A DNA stretch of 64,000 nt from Melieria omissa (lineage: Eukaryota; Arthropoda; Insecta; Diptera; Ulidiidae): assembly GCA_963971225.1 (NCBI GenBank), contig OZ020270.1:29945123-30009122 (forward strand), read 5' to 3'. Shown here in pieces: positions 22,086 to 31,552 of the stretch. Both the position numbers and the translations under genes were made by a program. A model generated the notes under the pieces. That model was not told the origin of the DNA. It did no database searches and worked only from the letters and a program-made list of their open reading frames with translations. The stretch's first letter is position 1, and each line of letters opens with the position of its first letter.

Positions 22086-22863
22086 CGCTACGTAAGTGGG
22101 GCCGAATTTTACCAAAGGGTAATTGTCCGTCGGTCCGTTTGGCTTTTTGAAGCATTGCGTTTGTTAGGCATGATTGGATTTTTGATGTTTTGGTTGAATA
22201 CTATAACTTCTTACCACTGCCTACGAACGTTGAATCGCTTCGAAAAGATTTTTTTTTGCAATCGGATGTTTTCTTTATTAGCTTCATGCTTTGGATTCTT
22301 AGCACAGCTTCAACTAAATGTTGGTTGAGCTAACCGGCACGAATGCTGAGGGGAAAACCGATATGCTTGAGGATATATGTTTTTCTTCATTTTTATAAAA
22401 TGTTTTTGAATTTTCGTTTTCGCGATAGCTTTGCAGTGCGGATTTTTTTTAAGCCCGTGGTAGTAGCTTATAACCTCATTGCAAATGCATTTGATCGTTG
22501 AAGCGAGCTGCTAGTTGTTTCATTTTCCTCCGGAAAATCTCCTTACACCCTTCATACAGACCAAACTAGAAAGTTATATCGTTTGATTGAGTTTTTGGTG
22601 GTGATTTTTTTTGCGATTGATGATTTTGTTTTGATGGCTTATCTTTATATTTACCGTTATCTTTATCTTTATCTTGTTGGTACATTTTGAGAGTTTGTTG
22701 GTACAAAAATTATATCTTTAAATTTATTTCGTTTGCGGTTTGATTTTTTTTTGTTTTGGTCTTGCGAATTTTTGGCTGGTGCTATAATTTTTTTGGTTGA
22801 TGAATTTTTGGATTTGAAGTTTTTATTTTTTTTTGTTGGTACAACACATTTGTTTGAATAAAG
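22086..22863 (+). other. Untranslated leader of retrotransposon B
   Basis: 0.78 kb between primer site and gag. It contains a GTAAGT donor-like sequence at about 22091 and a T/G-rich stretch with repeated GTTGGTAC and TTTTTGGTTG phrases just upstream of the gag ATG. It likely carries packaging signals, which is inference only. Confidence 0.5.
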
Positions 22864-24408
22864 ATGTCGCTGAGACACAGTACTGACAATTTGACTATGC
22901 AATCGGTTTGCACATTATGCCGTGCGATTTTTATTGAAGGCAGTGATGTATTACGGACGGCGTGTAGCCATACTTTCCACAGATCGTGTCTCTTAAACTA
23001 CCTGAAGCGTAATTCGTCATGTCCACAATGTCGAGCTGCGTGTAGCAGTCGAGAATTTGTGAAAGCTTCAGCCAAGTCTACTGGTATGCAAACGCGATCG
23101 CAAGCAAATCCGTCTGAGGAAGCGGAAGACCCTCGCCCATCCACATCGCAAGCAGCAGCAGCGCAGGTGTCTGGGACGCCAACCCGATCCAGTAATGCGG
23201 TTGGCGATGCAGCAGCCAACGTGGCAAGTGACGTTTCCGACGAAAGCCGGATCAGAAGCGTGGTGGGGGCTATTGTGTCGGCTAGACAAGCCACAATCCT
23301 GGATGGGTTGGAAACACGAGTGACACAGCTGATTGAAGGAAAGCTAGAGGCTAGCTTGAGTAACGTGTTGAGCAGGTTGAATTTGCAAGGTGCACAACGT
23401 GAGCACAACCAATTTTCAGCTCACAATTCAACACCAACATTTCCGCAAGAGTTGCCGTATGCACACAACAACAACAACAACCGTGATGGTCAGGTTCCGG
23501 TTCCGTTTCGCGTCAGTGACGGATCGACCGTCACCAATTCAGGCAAGATTGCGCACCTTATCTCGAGTTGGGACATCAAGTTTGATGGTAGTCCTAAATT
23601 GTCAGTAGAAAATTTTATCTTTAGGATTGAATTGCAGGTTATAGATACCCTAGGTGGGAATTTTAGTTTATTGTGCGAGCACGTACAAAGTTTGTTTGTT
23701 AACGAGGCCAAGGATTGGTACTGGAGATACCGGCGTTCAGTAGACAGGATTGAATGGTCGTCGTTATGTCAAGCTCTGCGTACTCACTTTGGTGAGCACA
23801 AGACAGATACAGATATCAAAGAGGCCATGCGCAGCCGATGCCAAGGCGCCGCTGAATCATTCGATGAATATCGAAACGCAGTTTTGCGAATATCTGGAAA
23901 CCTTAAATCACCGATATCTGAATCTGAGCTTGTCGAAATTCTACAAAGAGGCTTACGACCGCGTATTCGACAGCAGTTGCTGTACGTCAACATTAACTCA
24001 ATGGCCGAGTTGCGTCGACTTTGTCTAAAAGGCGAAAGTCTGCAAAACGAAATTGCAAAGTCGAGCGTTGCACATTCTTTACCAAATCCGCGAGGTAATT
24101 TTCCGCGTCGCCAAGTAAACGAAGTTGATCTTGGTAACGAATTAGATATAGCAGATTTAGATGACAATGAAGTCAAAATGGAGGTAGAAGAAGTAACTAG
24201 ACGTAGTATTTTAAAATTAGTTTGTTGGAATTGCCGTAAGGACGGTCACAGATATTTTGATTGTTTAGAAGCTCGTTCGATATTTTGTTATGGATGTGGT
24301 GCGGTAGGCGAATACAAGCCAAATTGTAAGAAATGTAATCCGGGAAACGTGAAAGCGAGCGAGGATCGGTATGCGAGTCCTCGCTACGACGTAAATCAAC
24401 GGAATTAA
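22864..24408 (+). CDS. gag: Gag of retrotransposon B with an N-terminal RING-H2 finger
   Basis: 514 residues. The N terminus is a RING-H2 finger with ligands C16, C19, C34, H36, H39, C42, C53 and C56 in canonical spacing (CTLC, CSHTFHRSC, CPQC). A Ser/Thr/Ala-rich linker follows (about 65-200, TSQAAAAQVSGTPTRSS), then a Gag capsid-like region (about 230-390: WDIKFDGSPKLSVENFIFRI, EAKDWYWRYR, RGLRPRIRQQLL). Two zinc knuckles come last: CWNCRKDGHRYFDC (about 454-467) and CYGCGAVGEYKPNC, in which the His position is Glu. The ATG at 22864 is the first in frame after the leader. RING fingers of this type normally recruit ubiquitin-conjugating enzymes, so this Gag may be a ubiquitin ligase; that function is inferred from the ligands alone. 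The frame is fully intact and ends 12 bp before the first Pol Met. Confidence 0.9.
   Translation: MSLRHSTDNLTMQSVCTLCRAIFIEGSDVLRTACSHTFHRSCLLNYLKRNSSCPQCRAACSSREFVKASAKSTGMQTRSQANPSEEAEDPRPSTSQAAAAQVSGTPTRSSNAVGDAAANVASDVSDESRIRSVVGAIVSARQATILDGLETRVTQLIEGKLEASLSNVLSRLNLQGAQREHNQFSAHNSTPTFPQELPYAHNNNNNRDGQVPVPFRVSDGSTVTNSGKIAHLISSWDIKFDGSPKLSVENFIFRIELQVIDTLGGNFSLLCEHVQSLFVNEAKDWYWRYRRSVDRIEWSSLCQALRTHFGEHKTDTDIKEAMRSRCQGAAESFDEYRNAVLRISGNLKSPISESELVEILQRGLRPRIRQQLLYVNINSMAELRRLCLKGESLQNEIAKSSVAHSLPNPRGNFPRRQVNEVDLGNELDIADLDDNEVKMEVEEVTRRSILKLVCWNCRKDGHRYFDCLEARSIFCYGCGAVGEYKPNCKKCNPGNVKASEDRYASPRYDVNQRN
24342..24385 (+). promoter_or_regulatory. Predicted -1 ribosomal frameshift signal between gag and pol
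   Basis: G GGA AAC at 24342-24348 sits in the gag frame exactly as X XXY YYZ. The pol frame opens at 24339, three bases upstream. After a 9-nt spacer, AGCGAGGA (24358-24365) pairs perfectly with TCCTCGCT (24378-24385) around a 12-nt loop. Confidence 0.75.
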
Positions 24409-27400
24409 ATGTATCGCATATGCCACCTGCTCACGAGGATCCAATAGAAACTAAGCTAGATGGATGTAAGCGTAATGAAATTATTTCTTATGAAGATAGG
24501 TTAAAAAAATATGAAGCTATACGAAATCGAATTTTTAACAGTGAATCAGTAGTAGAGACAGCAATCCCGCGAAGAACATCAACGCGTATGCGTAAATTTT
24601 GGCAGAAGGTGAAGCAACAACGAAGGCATGTTGCCAATATTTGTGCGATTGAGCATAAGCCATTCGATTCGCGTCCATATGTCAAAATCAAGCTTTTTGA
24701 CAAATCACACCTTGGTTTGCTTGACAGTGGCGCTCAAGTTTCATGCATGGGTGGTCCGTTAGCAAAAGAATTTTGCGAAAGAAAGGAATTCAGGCAGCAC
24801 AAAACAATAGTAAAAACTGCTGATGGCAGGAAACAAGTAGTTTTTGGAATTTTCCCAATTGAAATCCAATTTAAGGCGCAGAAAGCACTTATTAATTTTT
24901 ATGTAGTACCAAATTTATCGCAAGAACTTATCTTAGGCGTAGATTTTTGGAGAGCGTTTCAGATTGCACCAGATATCATAGCTCAAATTGATATCTGCGC
25001 AAACGATAAGAAGGCAGATGAAAATTTGATTGTGTTGACAGAACAGCAGAAGAGAAGTTTAGAGACAGTAAAGAAGTCATTTCCATCATGTGAAGTTGAG
25101 GGGTTAGGAAAAACAACCCTCATGGAACACATAATCGAAGTTGAGCCGAATGTCCGTCCGATTAAGCAGAGATATTTTCCGATTTCTCCGGCAATTGAGA
25201 AGTTAGTGCACAAGGAGATCGATGAAATGTTGAGCCTTGGTGTAATAGAAGAGTCCCCTAATAGTCCGTGGTCCAGTCCTGTCGTGTTAGTCCGCAAGGG
25301 AGAAAAAGTCCGTCTGTGTCTAGATTCGCGAAAAGTCAATGCAGTCACAATCAAGGACGCATATCCGCTACCGCATATTGAAGGTATTTTGAGCAGATTG
25401 CCAAAAGCCAAATTCATATCTTCGCTCGACCTTCGTCGTGCATTTTGGCAAATTCCTTTAGCTGAATCGTCCCGCGATTACACTTGTTTTACGGTGCCTA
25501 ATCGACCTTTATATCGCTATTGCGTTATGCCTTTTGGCTTGTGCAATGCACCACAAGCACTGTGTCGGTTGATGGATCGAGTAATCCCTCCTCAACTGAA
25601 AGACCAAGTTTTCGTGTATTTAGATGATCTCCTAATTGTGTCTGAAACTTTTGCTGATCATCTGTCTGTTCTCGCTGATGTAGCGCATCACTTAAGAAAA
25701 GCCGGCTTGACGATTAATGTTGACAAAAGCAAGTTCTGCATAAAGGAAGTGAAATATCTGGGCTACATTGTAGGTGATGGTACACTTCGTACTGACCCGG
25801 AGAAAGTGTCAGCCATACACGATTATCCGCCACCCACTACAGTAAAAAGCTTGCGCCGATTTTTAGGTATGACTGGCTGGTATCGTCGTTTCATCGACAA
25901 TTACGCAGCCATAACAACTCCGCTTACCAATCTTTTAAAGAAAGGTAAAGGATTCGAGTGGTCAGCCGAGGCTCAGGTCGCGTTTGATGTTTTAAAAGAA
26001 AAACTAACATCCGCGCCAGTGTTAGCCAATCCGGACTACAACAAGCCATTTATAATACAATGCGACGCTAGTACGCTAGGGTTAGGAGCAGTCTTAGCTC
26101 AGAAAAATACTGAAGGAGTCGAAGTACCGATTGCGTATTTCTCGCGCAAATTGAACAAAGCGCAGAGTAACTATAGCGTTACAGAGCTAGAATGTCTTGC
26201 TGCACTGTTGAGCTTGAAGAAATTCCGAGCGTATGTTGAAGGCCAGGAATTCACTATAGTGACGGATCATGCAAGTTTGCAGTGGCTCATGCGACAGCCG
26301 GATTTGTCTGGTAGACTCGCACGCTGGTCTTTGAAGCTTCAGGGCTTTAAATTTAAAATTGAGCACCGACGTGGCTCCCAAAATGTAGTGCCTGATTGCT
26401 TGTCGCGGCAAGAATTTGAAAATAACTTATGCGAAATTGAAGCTCTACCCATTGTTGACTTGGAATCTCCAGCTTTTGAGTCTGCGGATTATCTTGAATT
26501 AAAGCAGCGAATTTCTGAAAACGAAGCACGATTGCTTGACCTGCGTATTGTCGGCAAACACGTTTACAAACGCAACGAATTCGCAGATGGTAACCCTGAA
26601 CGGGAAGTGTCAAATTGGAAGCTGTGGCTACCAAAAGAATTAATTGCGGAAGCAATTAGTAGTGCTCATTGTCCTCCAAATAAATGTCATGGTGGTATAG
26701 GCAAAACACTAGAGCACTTGCGGAAAAATTTGTTTTGGCCGAATATGGTTGCAGACGTCAAGGACTTTATTGGCAAATGTACAGTTTGTGGGCAGAGCAA
26801 AGCTCCAAACCGAATTCTACGTCCGCCAATGTCTGGTCAATACAGTACGCAACGTCCTTTTCAAAAATTATATATTGATTTGTTAGGTCCTTATCCGCGT
26901 TCGAAACAAGGCAATGTGGCTATACTTATTGTCCTCGATCATTTGACAAAATTCCCGCTGTTGAAAGCCATTAGGAAAGCCAACTCCAAGGTCATTTGCG
27001 ATTTTCTGCGCGAAAATGTCTTCAGCGTATTCGGGACTCCCGAAATAATTTTAACCGACAATGGTAAACAATTCAAGTCCACGCATTTCAACGAGTTCTT
27101 AAAAGAGCGAGGCATACGACACATGTACACGGCGCTGTATAGTCCACAAGCGAACGCAAGCGAGCGTGTTAATAGATCCATTCTGGTAGGCATCCGGTCA
27201 TATATTGGCAAAGACCAAACGATTTGGGACCGCAATTTGGCTAATATTGCAGAAGCATTGCGCAGCGCTTATCATCAAACTATCGGCTGCTCGCCATACT
27301 TTGCATTGACGGGCCAACAAATGTTGTCGCACGGACGCGACTATGAATTGTTGCGAAAACTGCAATCATTTGATGATACGGTGATAGAAAGGCAGGACAA

Positions 27401-27695
27401 AATCAAGCTAATACGCGACGCTTTAAGCGCAAATATTGCTAAAGCCTACGAGAATTCTGCAAATCGTTACAACTTGCGTAGTTCGACAAAACAGTTCGAG
27501 ATAGGCGATACAGTATTTAGGCGTAATTTTGTTCTTAGCGATGCAAGCAAACGATTTTGTGTTAAGTTTGCACCCAAATTCCTAAAGGCGAAAGTTATAG
27601 GCAAGAAAGGTAACAATATGTACGAGTTGGAAGATGAAGAAACAGGGAAGCGAGAGATTTACCATAGGAAAGACATACAGGAGAGGAAAGTTTAA
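24348..27695 (+). CDS. pol: Pol of retrotransposon B: protease, reverse transcriptase, RNase H, integrase
   Basis: The frame is -1 relative to gag and open from 24339 to the stop at 27693-27695; the first Met is at 24420, but entry is more likely by frameshift at 24348. Domains (residues counted from that Met): protease with LLDSGAQVSCMG (about 99-110); RT with LDLRRAFWQIPL, MPFGLCNAPQ and YLDD (about 401-404); RNase H with IQCDAS (about 546), TELECLA and VTDHASLQWL; integrase HHCC zinc finger (HCPPNKCHGG...CTVCGQSK, about 748-795); the DDE triad in LYIDLLGPYP, LTDNGKQF and NASERVN (about 819, 879, 914); and a C-terminal GPY/F-like module (FAPKFLKAKVIGKKGNN). No lesions. Together with Gag it supplies all enzymes for reverse transcription and integration. 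The order PR-RT-RH-IN is that of Ty3/gypsy. Confidence 0.95.
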   Translation, partial: RESERGSVCESSLRRKSTELNVSHMPPAHEDPIETKLDGCKRNEIISYEDRLKKYEAIRNRIFNSESVVETAIPRRTSTRMRKFWQKVKQQRRHVANICAIEHKPFDSRPYVKIKLFDKSHLGLLDSGAQVSCMGGPLAKEFCERKEFRQHKTIVKTADGRKQVVFGIFPIEIQFKAQKALINFYVVPNLSQELILGVDFWRAFQIAPDIIAQIDICANDKKADENLIVLTEQQKRSLETVKKSFPSCEVEGLGKTTLMEHIIEVEPNVRPIKQRYFPISPAIEKLVHKEIDEMLSLGVIEESPNSPWSSPVVLVRKGEKVRLCLDSRKVNAVTIKDAYPLPHIEGILSRLPKAKFISSLDLRRAFWQIPLAESSRDYTCFTVPNRPLYRYCVMPFGLCNAPQALCRLMDRVIPPQLKDQVFVYLDDLLIVSETFADHLSVLADVAHHLRKAGLTINVDKSKFCIKEVKYLGYIVGDGTLRTDPEKVSAIHDYPPPTTVKSLRRFLGMTGWYRRFIDNYAAITTPLTNLLKKGKGFEWSAEAQVAFDVLKEKLTSAPVLANPDYNKPFIIQCDASTLGLGAVLAQKNTEGVEVPIAYFSRKLNKAQSNYSVTELECLAALLSLKKFRAYVEGQEFTIVTDHASLQWLMRQPDLSGRLARWSLKLQGFKFKIEHRRGSQNVVPDCLSRQEFENNLCEIEALPIVDLESPAFESADYLELKQRISENEARLLDLRIVGKHVYKRNEFADGNPEREVSNWKLWLPKELIAEAISSAHCPPNKCHGGIGKTLEHLRKNLFWPNMVADVKDFIGKCTVCGQSKAPNRILRPPMSGQYSTQRPFQKLYIDLLGPYPRSKQGNVAILIVLDHLTKFPLLKAIRKANSKVICDFLRENVFSVFGTPEIILTDNGKQFKSTHFNEFLKERGIRHMYTALYSPQANASERVNRSILVGIRSYIGKDQTIWDRNLANIAEALRSAYHQTIGCSPYFALTGQQMLSHGRDYELLRKLQSFDDTVIERQDKIKLIRDALSANIAKAYENSANRYNLRSSTKQFEIGDTVFRRNFVLSDASKRFCVKFAPKFLKAKVIGKKGNNMYELEDEETGKREIYHRKDIQERKV

Positions 27696-27742
27696 TTCGC
27701 ATCCCTTTTCCAAAACTTGCAGCTGTGCCGCAATTTTTGTGT

Positions 27743-30700
27743 TGTACTGGGCTGCATATAAAGACTCAGATACATAAAACAGGGCCGCGTATTAATGCGA
27801 CGCACTGCACTAATCGCTAGCGCTAATCAGCCTAGCGCTAATCAAACTAGACTTGTTCAGCAGTGATCGAGTGAGCGCTCGCTAGTGCTCGTATTCACAC
27901 TTGGCAGCCAACATGGTTGTTGTTGTTGTCATGCTGAGCCACCCACGCTGGCGAACGTGAGCGCAGAATTTCGCGCTTCACTTGCGCATTCTCTTTTGCT
28001 GTGCGTTCGTACTGCGCTAGCGCGGCGCTCTTAAATCGAATCTGCGTATCCAGCAGATAGTGGGGTGTGGCGGTGGTAGTGCACTTCGGCCGCGCTGCAC
28101 TTTATGACCTTGCGCGAAGTGTTGGTAGGATGCATTTCGGCTGCCGGCACTTGCTATTCCAAGAATGTTGTTGTTGTGTCGTGCAGCTGGTGAAGTCTTT
28201 GCCGTTCTGGCTGCTGCATTCCACCAACCACGTAAAGGTCACCCCATGCACCAAATTTTGTCGCATTTCTGCAAAGAAGTGGGGTGATCTGCTGGAATTT
28301 GGAAGATCAGGCGATTATGCGCTGTTGCGGCAAAATTTGCCTTTATAAGCGGCCACCGCAGTAAGATCGGGGAAGTCGTTGGTATGTCGAAGGATGAGTC
28401 GTTACGCATAAGTCGTGCCAGATCATTAAGAGGAGTTGCTGAGTGTTAAGTCAGTGGTTAAGTGGCCAATCCGTGGTGTTCAACAAAGTGGCCTGCGAGA
28501 GTTCGTGCGGCCCAATAGTGGCATAAGCCGGTTGTACAGGAGAAAATGATGAAGTGCGCGGACATAGTGGCCAATACAAGGGCATAGTGTAAAGACGAAA
28601 CAATATTCAGTGCCGAGTGAGCGAAATTTCATTTTTATTCAAAAAATCTCACGAGGCAAAACTTGCCTTTAAAAACAATGTGGTTCTCGTTCTAAAGAAA
28701 GTACACCACCAAAGAAATTCAAAACGCCAAAACAGCCAAAAATTCCGACTATGCTATATAAGACAAAAAAAAAAAAAAACCCATGCCAATGCTAAACAAA
28801 CTACCTAAATTGTGCTAAAAACAAAATAATTCTGCTAAAAATTAACTTAAACTCCGCCAAGTATATCTAAACTGTTTATAAACTATAAATGTGAAGCTGA
28901 CAAAAATAAAAACGAATACTACTGCTGCCCGGGAATGCTGCTGAGAATGCTGAAAGACCAGTCATCGTTGGAGTCGCTAGAAGCTGCGAGACGCATACCA
29001 GGATATTGTAGGAGCGTGCAAAGTTGTTGAATTTTTTTTATAATATAAAAACTAATTAAAATTTCTTACAATATGTGCGTCATATTTCTAAATTTTTAAA
29101 TTAAATTTGCTAATAACTAATTCCGAAATGGGAAGACATTTTTTTCTTCTAAATAAAATCCTTATACAAAATTTATATTATTTATGATAACAGGTTTTTT
29201 TTTCTAATTAAAATTTTGACAAAAAAAAAAAAAAAAAATATGTGGTGTATTTATTTAAAAGAAAACATGTATATGAAAAATTGTGCTAAACAAAGCAAAA
29301 ATATACATATATTTTTTCTATTAATATTTTATTCTTAAGATTTAATTTTTGTTAAAAAAATTAAAACTATTAAAAGTTAACTACCATTTGTTTAGGAAAA
29401 AAAAAGGGAAACCAAAAATGAAAATATCAAAAAGGTTATTTCTTCTCACTATTCTATTTTTAAAAGCGTTTTTTTATGTCATTAAAACTTATAACTGAAA
29501 CATGAATTTATCCTATGAAAAATTAAATTTACGAAATATTTAGCAAAAGAAAAGCGAAGAAGAAAAAAAAAAAAAGAACAAAACAACTGGGTTATATCGG
29601 AAAAGACAGAAAAACGCACTTACACCTATGACAAATTTTCCCTATTTAGCACATCACGTTCCTGAATACGCGCATCATGTCGCTGGGCCCAACGCATCGA
29701 TGGAGCGAGAAAAACCGTGAGTGAACCAATAACATTTTAATATAATTTTATATATTGTTATATATATGGGTTTTCGTGCGTTATTTTGAAAAAAAGGGAA
29801 AGAAAAGAAACGAAAAGGGGATAATGTCTAAGGAAAAACAAAATAACAATACAATTGGCGGAAAATTCTGAGAATTAGTTAGAATAAGAAAAAGGAATTT
29901 TGAGAAACAAAAGATTCTTTTTTAATTTTAAAGTTTGATTGGAAAAGTAATTTAAATTGGAAGAAAAAGGGAGAAAGAAAATTTATTTTTTTTTCTATTT
30001 TTGAAAGTGTGGGTTTTTTGGTTTTTTTTATGATGAAACGTTGGTTAATTTTGTTTTGGAATATTTGTCTAAGTCTAAGAAAACGGTATGATCTAAGTAA
30101 CTGAAAAAGGCATTTTTCTTCTCGAGTTAATTTAATTTTAAGCTTTTGTTGATATTTTTTTTTTGAAATTGAATAAATAAAATTACAATTAAAATTTAAT
30201 TATAATTTGAACATGAAAAATAGTTTGGAAATTAGATTAAGAATTGATTTTGTATTAGGTTAAGATTATGGAATAAAAATTGTTATAATGGTTGCTTAAG
30301 CTTAAATAATGTTTGGTCTGTCACTGAAGTGGGGTAAGGAGGGTTAAGTTTCCATTGGGTTTCCAAATTTCACCTTAGGAAACAAATGGCAGGGCGGGTT
30401 AAGAGCATCCCATTCAATGAGGCGATGCTGAGGAATAGGAACAACAGCAGCAATGGTACTTGCTACCATGTCCGTCCGCTATGTCAGGAGTTAAAGCGTG
30501 TGCATAAAAATAATTGTATGTTAGTGTATGTGTGTATGTATCTTTTGTTATGATTTTCCGGTTGTAAGCTGCTAGGTCGTCGTTGCGGTGCTTGCTGATG
30601 TAGATCCAAATGGCTGTAGGTGAGGCGGTATGGCTACGGAGCGGACTTGTTGGAGTGGAACCCACGCCAGCTGAAGCTACGGGATAAACAAAGCCAGATG

Positions 30701-31009
30701 CACGCGTCCAACAAAACCGCTGGCCCCGTAGTCATACTCGTGCTCACCGGTCGGAGGTAGGGTGCCGGCATACATGCAACATGAGGACGACTAGCGGCAA
30801 CCTGCCCCAAGGACTGAGGAGGTGCAGCGGCAGCAGAAGCAAAAGGCTAGAAACCCAACAGCTAGACACACCGATCTAAATTCGTGGCGCTCAATGGGAG
30901 GCATGCCACATGTGGGTACATACAAACACCTACTAGGACATGGCGCCCAACGTGAGGCCGCTACGAACAGGGCCATGCCGCGTGATCGACCGCACACATA
31001 CATATAACA
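27743..31009 (+). mobile_element. 3' LTR of retrotransposon B (3267 bp)
   Basis: Starts TGTACTGG and ends ATATAACA like the 5' copy. The bases just upstream (CAATTTTTGTGT) are not purine-rich; the nearest purine tract, GGAGAGGAAAG, is about 52 bp upstream in the pol 3' end. Confidence 0.92.
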
Positions 31010-31165
31010 ATGCAATAGTAGTAGTGTAAAGTAGACCAAGTGTAAATCTGTAAATAAAGTGGTTGTTGATTGCTGACTGCGTTTTTGCGCTGAGTAATTG
31101 AAGTTGTTTTATTTTCAAACACAATCACAACGAACCTTGGAAAACGAATTTGGATTTTCGTAACA
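31010..31165 (+). mobile_element. 3' LTR of retrotransposon A, right fragment
   Basis: ATGCAATAGTAGTAGTG to CGTAACA matches 15961-16116 with five substitutions. It is followed by the target duplication ATAT and the interrupted 257-bp repeat. Confidence 0.85.
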
Positions 31166-31552
31166 ATATTATAGCCTATGTTTCCCGCAATGTCACGCTG
31201 AATCGTTTGATACCCAAATTGCCTTACAAAAGCTTTCCATATAGCCTATGTCAATCTCATATAGCCTATGTGCCATTCCCACAGATTAAAAAATGTTTGG
31301 TGCTTATTTCATCTAAATCGGTTCAGTGGTTTTTGCCTGATTGTGGCTCAAAAACGTCACACATTGGTTTTTATATAATAGTATAGATTGTGGATTGTAT
31401 GCTCTAGAAGCATAGGCGGTGATGTGGGAAATGTCTGTGATCTGCTTAGCACTCTCTTTCTAAAGAGGGTGTATAGGTCATGAGTGAGTTGCAGTGATTT
31501 GGAGGAGAATAAGAGATGTGATGAAGAAGTTGAGCGTAAACGCAAACAAATA

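Larger units (their letters stand above)
18795..31009 (+). mobile_element. LTR retrotransposon B, complete, Osvaldo/Ulysses-like, with giant LTRs and RING-Gag
   Basis: 12,215 bp, TGTACTGG...ATATAACA, flanked by the 4-bp target duplication ATGC (18791-18794 and 31010-31013). It holds a 3268-bp 5' LTR, a lysine-tRNA primer site, a leader of 0.8 kb, a Gag of 514 residues, Pol in the -1 frame and a 3267-bp 3' LTR. By eye the LTRs differ at three positions: one T/G-run base near 20520, C/T near 20588 and C/A near 21266. There is no env; only 47 bp separate the pol stop from the 3' LTR. Long LTRs plus a lysine-tRNA site are known in Drosophila Osvaldo and Ulysses, so I infer that lineage. Everything needed for movement appears intact. 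Confidence 0.9.
15691..31165 (+). mobile_element. LTR retrotransposon A, internally deleted, carrying a SINE and LTR retrotransposon B
   Basis: Outer boundaries are TGAAACG at 15691 and CGTAACA ending at 31165, flanked by the 4-bp target duplication ATAT (15687-15690 and 31166-31169). Rejoining the flanks restores the 257-bp repeat sequence GATTATATTATAGCC. Contents in order: 5' LTR, leucine-tRNA-type primer site, gag, a fused pol remnant, a SINE, and a 3' LTR that lacks most of U3 and is split by element B. The surviving 3' parts of the two LTRs (about 156 bp) differ at five positions, so this insertion is clearly older than element B. Ty3/gypsy group, with a primer site like the mdg3/micropia lineages. 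Confidence 0.8.
14161..31387 (-). mobile_element. Non-autonomous Helitron, interrupted by LTR retrotransposons A and B
   Basis: On the minus strand the 5' terminus reads TCTATACTATTATATAAAAA (from 31387). The 3' terminus ends in CTAG (14164-14161), preceded 6 nt upstream by a hairpin with stem CTTGCG/CGCAGG. The flanking bases are A and T, as expected for Helitron integration between A and T. With the LTR insertions removed, the Helitron is about 1.75 kb and consists mainly of two kinds of tandem repeats (257 and 276 bp). There is no Rep/helicase coding, so it depended on another element for movement. Confidence 0.65.

Noticed and set aside
27696..27742. An env gene in retrotransposon B
   Set aside because: Only 47 bp lie between the pol stop and the 3' LTR.
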